DNA from: Halomicroarcula saliterrae
Lineage (GTDB): Archaea > Halobacteriota > Halobacteria > Halobacteriales > Haloarculaceae
Assembly (NCBI RefSeq): GCF_031624395.1
Contig: NZ_JAMQON010000001.1
Location: forward strand, 806,001-870,000
Reading direction: 5' to 3'
DNA length: 64,000 nt
Shown piece after piece: positions 1 through 8,490 of the stretch. A program made the position numbers and the translations under genes. The notes under the pieces were generated by a model, which was given only the letters and a program-made list of their open reading frames with translations, searched no databases and was not told where the DNA came from. Position 1 is the stretch's first letter. Each line of letters begins with the position of its first letter.

Positions 1-1052
1 ACATCATCGGCGACGCGCCGGCCGAGCGCTTCGAGCAGGCACTGGAGACGGTGCTTTCCGACGAGAACGTCTCGATGGCCGTCGTCGTCGCCTGCCCGAC
101 CGCCGTGCTCTCCTTCGAGAAGCTCGCGGAGGTCGTCGTCGAGCAGCAACAGGAAAGCGGTCTGCCGGTCGCGACGACGCTGATGGGCGGGAAGTCCGTC
201 GGCGCCGGCCAGGAGATACTCACCGAGGCCGGTATCCCGCAGTACTTCGACCCCGCCCGCGCCGTCGGGAGCCTAGACGCCCTGACCGAGTATCGGAACA
301 TCTCGGAACGCGAGTTCGAGGCGCCCGAGCGCTTCGACGTGGACCGCGACCGCGCCCGGGAGATACTCCAGTCAGCGAGCCGTCGAGAGACGAACCGTCT
401 GGGCGTCGAGGCGATGGACCTGCTCGACGCCTACGGCATCCCGACCCCGCAGGGGGCCGTCGTGGACTCCCCGGGCGAAGCGGCGGCCGTCGCCGAGGAG
501 ATCGGCGAGGAAGTCGTGATGAAAATCGTCAGCCCGGATATCCTCCACAAGTCCGACATCGGCGGCGTGGAGGTCGGCGTCCCGCCCGAGGAGGTCCGGG
601 ACACCTACGAGGACCTCGTCGTCCGCGCGCGGAACTACCAGTCTGACGCCACTATCCTGGGCGTGCAGGTCCAGGAGATGGTCGACCTCGACTCGGGGAC
701 CGAGACCATCCTCGGCATGAACCGGGACCCGCAGTTCGGCCCGCTACTGCTCTTTGGCCTCGGTGGTATTTTCGTGGAGGTGCTCGAAGACACGACCGTC
801 AGGGTCGCACCAGTCAGCGAACCCGAAGCCAGAGAGATGCTCGACGATATCGAATCCGCGCCGCTGCTGCAGGGAGCTCGCGGCCGTGACCCGGTCGACG
901 AGACGGCCCTCGTCGAGACGGTCCAGCGGCTCTCACAGCTCGTCACGGACTTCCCGGCTATCGTCGAACTGGACATCAACCCGCTCGTCGCGACGCCAGA
1001 CGGCGTGCAGGCGGTCGACCTGCGGCTCACGCTCGACCAGGAGGAACTATGA
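1..1052 (+). CDS. acd: Acetate-CoA ligase (ADP-forming), C-terminal part
   Basis: The 3' part of a gene that begins before the window; the frame is open from base 3. The enzyme converts acetyl-CoA, ADP and phosphate to acetate, CoA and ATP in the cytosol. The visible part covers the end of the CoA-ligase subdomain followed by an ATP-grasp domain, with the motifs EEVVMKIVSPDILHKSDIGG and GMNRDPQFGPLLLFGLGGIFVE that are typical of the beta part of the archaeal enzyme. Subunits alpha and beta are therefore fused, as usual in haloarchaea. The stop codon overlaps the start of the next gene by 4 nt, so the two are co-transcribed. The GTG at 51 is internal, not the real start. Confidence 0.9.
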   Translation, partial: IIGDAPAERFEQALETVLSDENVSMAVVVACPTAVLSFEKLAEVVVEQQQESGLPVATTLMGGKSVGAGQEILTEAGIPQYFDPARAVGSLDALTEYRNISEREFEAPERFDVDRDRAREILQSASRRETNRLGVEAMDLLDAYGIPTPQGAVVDSPGEAAAVAEEIGEEVVMKIVSPDILHKSDIGGVEVGVPPEEVRDTYEDLVVRARNYQSDATILGVQVQEMVDLDSGTETILGMNRDPQFGPLLLFGLGGIFVEVLEDTTVRVAPVSEPEAREMLDDIESAPLLQGARGRDPVDETALVETVQRLSQLVTDFPAIVELDINPLVATPDGVQAVDLRLTLDQEEL

Positions 1053-2119
1053 CCGACACGCTACTCGTCACATCAATCGAAGAAGGAATCGGCAAGACAG
1101 CTATCACCCTCGCTCTGGGTAAAGCAGCGAAGGAGGCCGGCAAGACGGTCGGCTACATGAAACCGAAGGGGACCCGGCTCCAGAGCGCGGTCGGGAAGAC
1201 GCGCGACGAGGACCCGATGCTCGCCCGCGAGCTACTCGACCTCGACGCCGAGATGCACGAGATGGAGCCCATCGTCTACTCGCCGACGTTCATCAGCGAG
1301 GCCGTCCGGGGCCGCGAGAACCCGGCCGAGCTTCGCGAGCGGGTCGTCGAGAACTTCGAGGCGCTGTCGGCCGACACCGACCTCATGATGGTCGAGGGCA
1401 GCGACCGGCTCGACACCGGCGGTATCGTCGACCTCACGGACGCCGACATCGCCGAGGCGCTCGACGCCCGCGTGATGCTCGTCTGTGGCTACGGGACGAC
1501 CGGCGACGCGGACAAGGTGCTGGCCGCGGCCGACCAGCTCGGCGACCGCCTCGACGGCGTGCTGTTCAACGGCGTCACCGACTCGGCGATGGACGAACTC
1601 GTCGACGACGTCATGCCGTTCCTGGAGAGCCACGACGTTCCCGTCTACGGCGCGCTGCCGCGGGTTCAGGACCTCGCCGGTATCACCATCGGGGAGCTCG
1701 CCCGGAGCCTCGGTGCGGACGTGCTCACGAACGAGGCGTCGACGGACACCCACATCGAGCGGTTCACCGTCGGCGCGATGGGCGGCAACAAGGCGCTGGA
1801 CCAGTTCCGCCGGACCCGGGACGCCGTGATGGTCAGCGGCGGCGACCGCTCGGAGGTCCAGACCGCCGCGCTGGAGGCGTCGGGTATCAAGGCGCTCCTG
1901 CTCACCGGTGGGTTCCGCCCGGCCAGCGCCGTGCTGGGCCGCGCCGAGGAGGAGAACGTCCCCATCCTGCTCGTCCAGTCGGACACCCGGACCACCATCG
2001 ACCGCGTCGAGGACGTGCTCCACTCCGGCCGGACCCGCGACCCGGACACCGTCACCCGGATGCAGGGGTTGCTCGCCGACGGCGTCGACGTGGATTCGCT
2101 GCTCGGGCTCTCCGAGTAG
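1049..2119 (+). CDS. BioD-like/DRTGG-domain protein (phosphotransacetylase N-terminal family)
   Basis: A 356-residue cytosolic protein. The N-terminus TSIEEGIGKTAITLALGKAA is a P-loop of the deviant Walker A (MinD/BioD) type, and the rest fits the DRTGG domain found ahead of the catalytic domain in long bacterial phosphotransacetylases. The phosphate acetyltransferase catalytic domain is absent, so acetyl transfer should not be assumed. It sits immediately behind acd (ATGA overlap), which suggests a regulatory or accessory role in acetyl-CoA/acetate metabolism. That role is inferred from context only. Confidence 0.8.
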   Translation: MTDTLLVTSIEEGIGKTAITLALGKAAKEAGKTVGYMKPKGTRLQSAVGKTRDEDPMLARELLDLDAEMHEMEPIVYSPTFISEAVRGRENPAELRERVVENFEALSADTDLMMVEGSDRLDTGGIVDLTDADIAEALDARVMLVCGYGTTGDADKVLAAADQLGDRLDGVLFNGVTDSAMDELVDDVMPFLESHDVPVYGALPRVQDLAGITIGELARSLGADVLTNEASTDTHIERFTVGAMGGNKALDQFRRTRDAVMVSGGDRSEVQTAALEASGIKALLLTGGFRPASAVLGRAEEENVPILLVQSDTRTTIDRVEDVLHSGRTRDPDTVTRMQGLLADGVDVDSLLGLSE

Positions 2120-2234
2120 CCACGGTTTCCGCTGCGGTTCCAAGCTGGGAAAACCAGTCACAGCGCCCTCACATCTAGTTATCTCCAGACGAAACGCACC
2201 TCCATCTTTTTAGTGTCTGACGCAGTTTCTCTAC

Positions 2235-2255
2235 ACGGAGCCTATCCGGCTCCGT
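2235..2255. terminator. Hairpin between convergent genes, possible terminator
   Basis: A perfect 8-bp stem (ACGGAGCC / GGCTCCGT) with a 5-nt loop lies between the end of the acd operon and the end of the converging gene downstream. A second small inverted repeat (CGGGGA...TCCCCG) follows. Haloarchaeal termination usually relies on T-runs more than hairpins, so terminator function is only a guess. A T-run (CTTTTTAG) lies about 25 nt upstream. Confidence 0.35.
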
Positions 2256-2309
2256 AGTGTCACACGTTCGGGGACTCCCTTTCCCCGACCGACCCTTTGT
2301 ACGCGTTCG

Positions 2310-2915
2310 TTACGCTTCGCCGATGTACGAACAGAAGAGCAGCCCGTCCGTCTTCAGTTCGTACTCGACGGTCGTCGTCAGGTCGGTGTAGTCGAACGGC
2401 GCCGTGACGAGGTGGTAGCCGTTTGGCGTCTCACGGACGAGTTCCACGGTTGTCTCGGCCGCTAGCCGCTCCCGCAATCGGTCGGCGTCGGCCGCCGACG
2501 CGTCGTCGAGGTCGAAGATGAAATAGCTCTCATCGCTACAGCGGTCGGACTGGAGCACCGATTTGAACTCGCTGTCGACCCGCCGGAACTTCGCGGCCAC
2601 CTCATCGTTACCGTGGAGCCGCATCTCCAGCCAATCGTCCATCCGCCGGCGAAGCTCGAAGGTGGCGCCCAGCGTGTCCCTCGCGTTCACCGAGAGATAG
2701 AGCCGGTACCGCTCTTTGAACCGGCTGACCGCGTGGTCCAGTTGATCGACTTTCCGCCGGAGGTCCGCCGGCCCCTCCACGATCTCACGTATCGTCGGCG
2801 GGTCCCTGTGGCTCGTCTCCGGGTTCTCTTTGCGCCGCGCGATAGCTACCAGGAGGTAGACGCGGTCGGGGCCGAACGAACAGAACGACCGGAGTTCCTC
2901 GACATCGACTGCCAT
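2310..2915 (-). CDS. Conserved haloarchaeal hypothetical protein
   Basis: A 201-residue soluble acidic protein, not assigned to a family. The N-terminal half is helical and rich in Arg/Asp (residues 1-120). The C-terminal half has alternating strand-like segments, with YFIFDLDD near residue 142 and a PNGYHLVTAPFDY stretch near 175. This Asp-x-Asp plus downstream His arrangement recalls primase/polymerase (AEP) folds, but the similarity is weak and no function is claimed. It stands alone between the convergent acd operon and bioB, which points the same way. Confidence 0.7.
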   Translation of the reverse strand: MAVDVEELRSFCSFGPDRVYLLVAIARRKENPETSHRDPPTIREIVEGPADLRRKVDQLDHAVSRFKERYRLYLSVNARDTLGATFELRRRMDDWLEMRLHGNDEVAAKFRRVDSEFKSVLQSDRCSDESYFIFDLDDASAADADRLRERLAAETTVELVRETPNGYHLVTAPFDYTDLTTTVEYELKTDGLLFCSYIGEA

Positions 2916-2982
2916 AGTCGATGGTCCGGTATCACGGTCTTAACGCTGTCGTGGGTTCGACAGCGGCTGACGACAGTTCGTC

Positions 2983-4149
2983 TCAGTCGTCGGACTGGAG
3001 CTCGGACTTGCTCTGGGCGCTACCGGCCGCGGTCTCCGGCGCCGCTGCCTCCTCGCCCCGCTCTTTGACCCGCTCGGGGTCGAACTCGTTGGTGTCGGTG
3101 TTTGGCTCCAGCCCGGCTTCCTCGACGATTTCGATGTCGTCGGCGGGCGACTGGCCCTCCGTCGTCAGATAGTCGCCAGTGAGGATACCGTCGGCGCCCG
3201 CCTCCAGGGCGGCGACCTGTCCGTCCGTGTCGAGGTTGACCTCGCGGCCGCCGGTGAGGCGCACGCGGGCCTCCGGGTGGAGGAGCCGGTAGACCGCGAT
3301 GGTCTTTACCACCTCCTCGGTCGTGATGTCGGGGAGGCCCCGCTCGGCCAGGGGCGTCCCCTCGACGGGGTTGAGGATGTTCACCGGAAGCGAGGAGACG
3401 CCGATGTCCTGTAGCGCCATCGCCGCGTCGACGCGGTCGGTCGGTGACTCGCCCATCCCGAGGATGACGCCGGCACAGAGGTCCATGCCCGCGTCTTTCG
3501 CGACTTCCAGCGTCGCCACGCGGTCCTCGAAGCTGTGGCTCTGGACGATTTCCGGGAAGTACCGCGGGGAGGTCTCGATGTTGTGGTTGTAGTGGTTCAA
3601 CCCCTCGTCGGCCAGAATCGCGGCCTCCTCCTCCGTGAGGATGCCCAGCGAGGCGTCGACCTCTACATCAGTCTCGTCCCGGACCAGCCGGATGGCTTCG
3701 AGTACCTCCTCCCACTCCTCGGGGCGTTGCTCCTTCGAGACGCCCTTCTCGGCGAGGACGATACCGAAGCGCTGTGACCCGTCGCGCTCGGCCCGCTTTG
3801 CGGCCTCCAGAATCTTCTCCGGACCGAGGAAGCCGTAGTTGTCGATGCCGGTGTCGAAGTGGACCGACTGGGCACAGAACCCACAGTCCTCCGCGCAGTT
3901 GCCGGCCTTGGCGTTCACGATGGAACAGGCGTCGACGGTGCCGTCGCCCAGCTGCGAGCGGACGTAGTCCGCGCCCGCGGCCAGGGCGTCGACGGGCTGG
4001 GCGATGAGCGCCAGCCCCTCCCGGCGGCCGAGTCGTTCGCCATCCAGTACGCGTGTGACCGCGTCGTCTACCGTTCGGTTGCCCGTCTCGTAAACCACGT
4101 TCCCACTGTCTGTTGACGGCCCGATAAAGATTCGGGTGCCGGGACTCAC
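2983..4149 (-). CDS. bioB: Biotin synthase
   Basis: A radical-SAM enzyme of 388 residues that inserts sulfur into dethiobiotin. The motif NCAEDCGFCAQS (Cx3Cx2C) binds the 4Fe-4S cluster. YNHNIETSPRYFPE, GMGESPTDRVD and LPVNILNPVEGTPL are standard BioB segments. About 40 extra C-terminal residues are rich in Glu, Ala and Ser, unlike bacterial BioB, and may be a halophilic tail. The first bases overlap the end of the transporter gene upstream by 4 nt, so both belong to one transcript. No other bio genes are in the window. Confidence 0.93.
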   Translation of the reverse strand: MSPGTRIFIGPSTDSGNVVYETGNRTVDDAVTRVLDGERLGRREGLALIAQPVDALAAGADYVRSQLGDGTVDACSIVNAKAGNCAEDCGFCAQSVHFDTGIDNYGFLGPEKILEAAKRAERDGSQRFGIVLAEKGVSKEQRPEEWEEVLEAIRLVRDETDVEVDASLGILTEEEAAILADEGLNHYNHNIETSPRYFPEIVQSHSFEDRVATLEVAKDAGMDLCAGVILGMGESPTDRVDAAMALQDIGVSSLPVNILNPVEGTPLAERGLPDITTEEVVKTIAVYRLLHPEARVRLTGGREVNLDTDGQVAALEAGADGILTGDYLTTEGQSPADDIEIVEEAGLEPNTDTNEFDPERVKERGEEAAAPETAAGSAQSKSELQSDD

Positions 4150-4967
4150 TCCTCCCGGAAATCCCGAGCCGTCGGCCCGCTCCGGACGACGTGCCCGTAC
4201 TTCAGCAGCGACACGAACACCGTGCCGCCGACGGCGTTGCCCACGGTCGAGAGCCCGAGGAAGCGGCCGAACGCCATCGGACCCAGTTCCGGACTGACGA
4301 GCACCCCGGAGGTCACCTCGACCGAGCCGGCGATGCAGTGCGGGAGATGCGCGATGCCGATAGCGGCCGCGATGAGCCAGACGACGAGTAACCGCGCAGT
4401 GGTGCTGTCCGCGCCCGCGACGAGCCAGGAGAGCAGCCCCATCAACCAGCCCGCCAGCACGCCGCCGCCGAGCAGGCCGACTGCCGGCTGGTCCGTGTAC
4501 ACCCGCGCCAGTTCGACGAGCACCGACGGTTCGACGATGCCGATGGTCGGCCCGACCGCGACGATGAGCCCACCGAAGAGGACCGCGCCGACGAGGTTGC
4601 TCACGTAGACGATTATCCAGAGCCGTGTCAGTCGGCGCACGGTCGCCTGACGGTCGAGCACCGGCAACACCGCGAGCGCCGTGTGCTCGGTGAACAGTTC
4701 CGAGCGGCCCAGCACGACGAGGATGAATCCGACCCCGTAGGCGAAAGCGAGCAGCAGCTCCTTCGTCAGTTCACCGGTGCCAGCAACGCCGGCTGTGGTC
4801 AGGAGCACCCCCATCAACAGCGGGCCGAAGCCGATATCCAGCCCCGCGGAGAGCCCGGACAGCGAGAGCCCCGTCGTCGGTCGCTGTAGTTCGCTCAGCC
4901 CTCGCCGTATCTCGATGTCGAGGATGTCCTCGCCCTCGGCCTGTGCCGACTCCGAAGATTCAGCCAC
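4146..4967 (-). CDS. Formate/nitrite transporter (FNT/FocA) family protein
   Basis: A 273-residue integral membrane protein. After a cytosolic acidic N-terminus (about 40 residues) it shows six hydrophobic segments, with the FNT-like features GLDIGFGPLLMGVLL, RSELFTEHTALAVLPVL, SNLVGAVLFGGL and GNAVGGTVFVSLLKYGHV. FNT proteins are pentameric channels for small monocarboxylates or nitrite; the substrate cannot be read from sequence. It is co-transcribed with bioB (4-nt overlap), an unusual pairing that gives no firm clue to the substrate. Confidence 0.85.
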   Translation of the reverse strand: MAESSESAQAEGEDILDIEIRRGLSELQRPTTGLSLSGLSAGLDIGFGPLLMGVLLTTAGVAGTGELTKELLLAFAYGVGFILVVLGRSELFTEHTALAVLPVLDRQATVRRLTRLWIIVYVSNLVGAVLFGGLIVAVGPTIGIVEPSVLVELARVYTDQPAVGLLGGGVLAGWLMGLLSWLVAGADSTTARLLVVWLIAAAIGIAHLPHCIAGSVEVTSGVLVSPELGPMAFGRFLGLSTVGNAVGGTVFVSLLKYGHVVRSGPTARDFREE

Positions 4968-5049
4968 CAGCCCGGCTTGCGCCGCTCGTCGTTTCAGTGT
5001 TGGCCTCTTACCCCCGATAACCCGTGGTTACCCACCGTCACGACCCGCT

Positions 5050-5859
5050 TCAGTAGAGGTCGTCTATGTCCTCGGCCGACTCGGCGTGTTCCCGACTCGG
5101 GAACTCGCCTGACTCCACGGCCTCGACGTAGCCGTCGACGGCCGCCCGGATTTCCCCGCGGACGTCCCCGAACTGTTCGGCGAAGGGCGGCGACGATTCG
5201 GCCAGCCCGACCACGTCGGTAAAGACGAGTACCTGGCCGTCACAGTCGCCGCCGGCACCGATGCCGATGGTCGGGATGTCGAGCGCCTCGGTCACCTGCG
5301 CGGCCAGGTTCGCGGGGACGTGTTCGAGCACGAGCGCGAACGCGCCGGCGTCCTCGTGGGCCCGCGCGAGGTCGAGCAAGGCTTCGGCGTCCTCGCGGTC
5401 GGTCGCCTGTTGTGCGTAGCCGGTCTGGTTGACGCTCTGGGGCGTGAGCCCGAGGTGGGCCATCACGGGAATCCCGAGGTCGGCCAGCCGTTCGGTCAGG
5501 TCGACGGTGTGGGGTCCGGACTCCAGCTTGACGGCGTTGGCTCCCTCCTCTTTGAGCATCCGACCGCAGTTACGGACGCTCTCGGCCTCGTCGGCGCCGA
5601 CCGAGAGAAACGGCATGTCGGCGACGACGAGGGCGTCGTCGGTACCCCGAGCCACCGCGCCGACCCGGGCGGCCATCTCGTCGAGGGTCACGGGAAGCGT
5701 GTCATCGTGGCCCAGCACGGCGTTGCCCATGCTGTCACCGACGAGTACGACGTCCACCCCCGCCTGTTCGACGAGCGCCGCCGTCACCGCGTCGTAGGCC
5801 GTCAGCATCGTGATCTGTTCGTCACCTGCCATCGCCTGCAGGTCCCGGACGGTGGTCAT
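5050..5859 (-). CDS. panB: 3-methyl-2-oxobutanoate hydroxymethyltransferase
   Basis: The first enzyme of pantothenate synthesis: transfers a one-carbon unit from methylene-tetrahydrofolate to 2-oxoisovalerate, giving ketopantoate. It is 269 residues, the usual length. Family motifs are clear: LTAYDAVTAALVEQAGVDVVLVGDSMGNAVLG, ADMPFLSVG, AVKLESG, PVMAHLGLTPQS and PTIGIGAGGDCDGQVLVF. Metal ligands sit in the GDS and GAGGDCDGQ neighbourhoods. It is a single-gene unit; the next gene downstream on this strand lies beyond a non-coding gap. Confidence 0.93.
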   Translation of the reverse strand: MTTVRDLQAMAGDEQITMLTAYDAVTAALVEQAGVDVVLVGDSMGNAVLGHDDTLPVTLDEMAARVGAVARGTDDALVVADMPFLSVGADEAESVRNCGRMLKEEGANAVKLESGPHTVDLTERLADLGIPVMAHLGLTPQSVNQTGYAQQATDREDAEALLDLARAHEDAGAFALVLEHVPANLAAQVTEALDIPTIGIGAGGDCDGQVLVFTDVVGLAESSPPFAEQFGDVRGEIRAAVDGYVEAVESGEFPSREHAESAEDIDDLY

Positions 5860-5884
5860 GTCCGTGGCCGGGCGCCCCGGCGTA

Positions 5885-6106
5885 TTACGTGTTCGGGTCG
5901 CCGTCGAACAGCCCCATGTCTTGGCCGATGCGGTCCGTCAGCGCGTCCAGCACGTCGGGGTCTACCTCGGCGACCGCTTCCCCGTCGTGTAGCTGTTCGT
6001 TGTGTCGGGAGACGGCGGCTTCCACGTCGTCGAACGGGACCTGCGTTCGCGTCTCACACGCCGTACAGACGACCGGTATCTCCGGCCGCTCTTCGTCGGC
6101 AGTCAT
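5885..6106 (-). CDS. Small acidic hypothetical protein with one CxxC
   Basis: A 73-residue acidic protein of unknown function. It begins MTADEERPEIPVVCTACET, with one CTAC pair near residue 15, then a helical HNEQLHDGEAVAEVDPD segment. The single CxxC could make half of a zinc site in a dimer. The ATG at 6106 is chosen because longer versions run into sequence that fits the divergent membrane gene. It lies 25 nt upstream of panB on the same strand, so the two are probably co-transcribed. Confidence 0.7.
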   Translation of the reverse strand: MTADEERPEIPVVCTACETRTQVPFDDVEAAVSRHNEQLHDGEAVAEVDPDVLDALTDRIGQDMGLFDGDPNT

Positions 6107-6184
6107 AGCGCTCGATTGACCACGGGCCGTCAAATAACGCCCGGAACCGCAATCGCCTTGCCACACCGCTTGGAACCCACACCC

Positions 6185-6412
6185 GTGCCAGCAGTCGAGA
6201 AGACCGACCCCGACGGCGTGGACTTCGGCTGGGTGATGCAGGTCACCTTCGTCACGACTATCCTCGCGGGGTCGCCTATCGTGGCCGCAGCCTCCATCTG
6301 GACGACGCTCCCGACGTGGACTGAGCGCGCGATGTTCGCCGTCCGCGTCGGGGCGGTGGTCTGGATTCTGACCGCCACCGCCGTCTACCTCTACGCCCGG
6401 TACCGGCGCTGA
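6185..6412 (+). CDS. Small two-helix membrane protein
   Basis: A 75-residue protein with GTG start, divergent from the small CxxC gene. A short polar N-terminus (EKTDPDGVDFGW) is followed by two transmembrane segments (about residues 16-38 and 50-70) and a basic end, YARYRR. It resembles the short DUF5822-type membrane proteins of haloarchaea; that name is from memory and unchecked. Its last 22 nt overlap the end of the HAD gene on the other strand. Confidence 0.65.
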   Translation: MPAVEKTDPDGVDFGWVMQVTFVTTILAGSPIVAAASIWTTLPTWTERAMFAVRVGAVVWILTATAVYLYARYRR

Positions 6413-6933
6413 TCGAACTCGCTCGCCCACGCGAAGTCGGTTCCGGCCCGCCGCGCCGTCTCAGCGTCCCGCTCTGAGTCACCGACGAAGACCGTCGAGT
6501 CCGGCTCGGCGTCGAGGTCGTCGACGACCGACAACAGCCCTTCGGGGTCCGGCTTTGCCGACCCGACCGTATCGCGACCGACGACAGCGTGGACCGCGCT
6601 CTCTATCTCGTGGACCTCGAGGGCCAGCCGACAGGCCGCTTCCGCGTTCAGCGAGCAGACGCCCACGGGGATATCGTGTGGGAGCCCGTCGGCGAGCGTG
6701 AGCCGCCGCGAGCTGTGGGCGCCCGAGCGCTCGTACTCCGTGATGGTCGCCTCGACGATATCGCGGTGCCCGGTCTCGTCGGAGCGCTGCAGCATGCCCC
6801 ACAGCCCGCCGGTCCCGGTGTCGACGCCGCGCTCTCGGAGGGCCTCCGCGACGGCACTGGTGACCGTCCCCCAGTCGACGTCGAGTTCCACCAGCGTTCC
6901 GTCGAGGTCGTAGACGACTGCGTCGTGGCTCAC
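6391..6933 (-). CDS. HAD-family hydrolase (phosphoglycolate phosphatase-like)
   Basis: A 180-residue cytosolic phosphatase. The GTG start at 6933 puts HAD motif I (VYDLDGTLVEL, catalytic Asp pair) about ten residues in, as expected. Motif III/IV are visible as GSAKPDPEGLL and VFVGDSERDAETARRAGTDFAWAS. The cap domain is short and helical. A longer reading adds about 29 residues with no HAD similarity and is rejected. The substrate is unknown; small sugar or glycolate phosphates are typical. It converges on the small membrane gene, with a 22-nt overlap. Confidence 0.85.
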   Translation of the reverse strand: MSHDAVVYDLDGTLVELDVDWGTVTSAVAEALRERGVDTGTGGLWGMLQRSDETGHRDIVEATITEYERSGAHSSRRLTLADGLPHDIPVGVCSLNAEAACRLALEVHEIESAVHAVVGRDTVGSAKPDPEGLLSVVDDLDAEPDSTVFVGDSERDAETARRAGTDFAWASEFDQRRYRA

Positions 6934-7112
6934 GGACGGCTGTAAGGGGGCGGTCTGCAAATGCGCTTCGCCGAGGGAAGGGCAAGCGGCGTGGACGCTC
7001 CGGAAGACAAACAACGGCAACGCCCCACGACGGTCGCTTTCAGCGACTCGCCGGAATCGTCGGCACGCTCCGCTCGCGAGTGAACGCCGTCTGCGTGGTC
7101 GGGACGGGACCT

Positions 7113-7613
7113 TCAGCTCGTGTCCGCGAGTTCGATATCGAGAAACGCCTCGATGGCGGCGATGGTCGAGCCCTTGACGTTCGCCTGTGTCGCCCGGCCC
7201 TGCTCTACGGCCAGCACGTCGTCTTCGGGGAGCTCCAGTTCGTCGGCCAGCTCGCCCGTCTGGAGCCCGCGGTCCTGTCGGGCCTCCGTGACGCGCGTGC
7301 CGTAGTCGCTGACCAGATAGGGGAGCTGGTCCCCGTCGTAGTCGGCGCCCTCCTCCCAGTGGGAGGTGTCGGTCGACTGCGAGTCCTGTATCTTCGCCGT
7401 GTTCTGTGCCGCGCGCCGCTTTCGTTCTTGCTCGTCAGGAGCGTCGGAACTCGTCGCCTGACTGTTCTCCCCGTGTGTCTGTACACAGTCACTACAGAGT
7501 TCGAGAGTCGCGCCCGCGACGCTGGCGGTCTGTGTGTCGCCACCGTCGGCACCGCAGAGCTCGCAGCTCCCGCCGGCGCTGTCGCCCCCGCTGCCGGTCG
7601 AGTATTTGGCCAT
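7113..7613 (-). CDS. Multiprotein-bridging-factor-type regulator (aMBF1)
   Basis: A 166-residue transcription factor. The N-terminus MAKYSTGSGGD leads into a zinc ribbon (CELCG ... CSDC, near residues 17-42), then a Gln/Ser linker, then a helix-turn-helix of the Cro/Xre type (VTEARQDRGLQTGELADELELPEDDVLAVEQGRA). This order of zinc ribbon then HTH defines archaeal MBF1. The ATG at 7613 is set by the MAKY start; longer readings run through the tRNA-Leu. It is transcribed divergently from tRNA-Leu. Confidence 0.88.
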   Translation of the reverse strand: MAKYSTGSGGDSAGGSCELCGADGGDTQTASVAGATLELCSDCVQTHGENSQATSSDAPDEQERKRRAAQNTAKIQDSQSTDTSHWEEGADYDGDQLPYLVSDYGTRVTEARQDRGLQTGELADELELPEDDVLAVEQGRATQANVKGSTIAAIEAFLDIELADTS

Positions 7614-7719
7614 GCCCCCGGTAGCGGTTTCGTCATATTTGAAACGTCCGATTCGGTGGGATGCCAGTCCCTCTCGCGGCGCGGCGCAAACGAAAGCCCT
7701 TTTATCCGACCGCGGGATA

Positions 7720-7728
7720 CGATTTATT
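7720..7728 (+). promoter_or_regulatory. TATA-like element of tRNA-Leu
   Basis: The sequence GATTTATTG is centred about 22 nt before the mature 5' end of tRNA-Leu, the normal distance for an archaeal TATA box driving a tRNA gene. Assigned by position and composition only. Confidence 0.4.
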
Positions 7729-7745
7729 GCAGCAAGACGCAGTGA

Positions 7746-7806
<61 letters not shown>

Positions 7807-7830
<24 letters not shown>

Positions 7831-8099
7831 TTTTTGCCACGAGCTACTCCGCGAGTGGCAAACTCGTCCAGCGGATTCGAACCAAGCAAGTCGCAGCGGC
7901 CGAGCGGTACGAGGCGCGACGGGAGGAGCGCCTCGGGAGCGAGGTCGACTGTCTTGCTCCGGTTCGAATCCGGTCCCACGCATTTCTACTGAGCGCGAAC
8001 GGACGTGAGCGCTCTGTACATCGAACGGAGCGGATTCGAAGCACGGAACGAGCGAGCGTAGCGAGCGACGTTCAGGCGGTTCGAATCCGGTCCCACGCA
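7807..8099 (+). repeat. Three direct copies of the tRNA-Leu 3' end
   Basis: The T-arm and acceptor 3' strand of tRNA-Leu occur at 7807-7830 (inside the tRNA), 7959-7982 and 8077-8099. Copies 2 and 3 are each followed by a related stretch (TCTACTGAGCGCGAACGGAC versus TCTATCGAGCGCGACCGGAC), so the repeated unit is longer than the tRNA end. Such copies arise when elements integrate at tRNA 3' ends and are later lost. No integrase gene remains in the 120-150 nt between copies. Confidence 0.8.
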
Positions 8100-8185
8100 G
8101 TTCTATCGAGCGCGACCGGACGTGAGGTGTCCATCGTGGACCGCCACGCCGACAACCGCAGACTCAGAAACGATAATTGGAGCAA

Positions 8186-8202
8186 AAACTTTTTAAATTA
8201 AG
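8186..8202 (+). promoter_or_regulatory. Strong TATA-like promoter with no clear gene
   Basis: The run AAAAACTTTTTAAATTA stands out in GC-rich DNA and matches a haloarchaeal TATA/BRE region. About 25 nt downstream a hairpin (GGCACC...GGTGCC, 8222-8237) begins, followed by C-rich runs (CCCCCCACCCCCC). The open frame starting at the ATG at 8220 runs through tRNA-like repeats and is not convincing, so a short RNA is as likely a product as a protein. Confidence 0.3.
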
Positions 8203-8372
8203 ACCACCATCTATCCGACATGGCACCGTTCTGGTGCCACTACCCCCCACCCCCCACCCCCACTTTCAATACTTTACACGTTCCACCAGCGACGCGTCGA
8301 GCGGGGTCAACAGAACGGGAGGGGCGCGATTCGGGCGCAGAGAGACGGTCGCTCACTTCGTTCGCGACAGAG

Positions 8373-8490
8373 TGGAAGGGGCGGGATTCGAACCGGAGCA
8401 AGACTCACTCCGTTCGCCTTCCAGGGCTCGAATCCCGCATGTACCATCGGCTCCTCACGTTCGTTCGATGGAAGGGGCGGGATTCGAACC
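8373..8490 (-). repeat. Two identical tRNA 3'-end copies on the minus strand
   Basis: The same 22 nt, an acceptor 3' strand plus T-loop read on the minus strand, occur at 8373-8394 and 8469-8490. The second belongs to a tRNA-like sequence; the first is a free duplicate. A weaker third copy lies near 8315-8340. This mirrors the tRNA-Leu array 300 nt away. Confidence 0.65.

Noticed and set aside
7080-7745. Plus-strand open frame opposite the aMBF1 gene
   Set aside because: It is the antisense shadow of the zinc-ribbon/HTH gene on the minus strand, which has clear domain structure.
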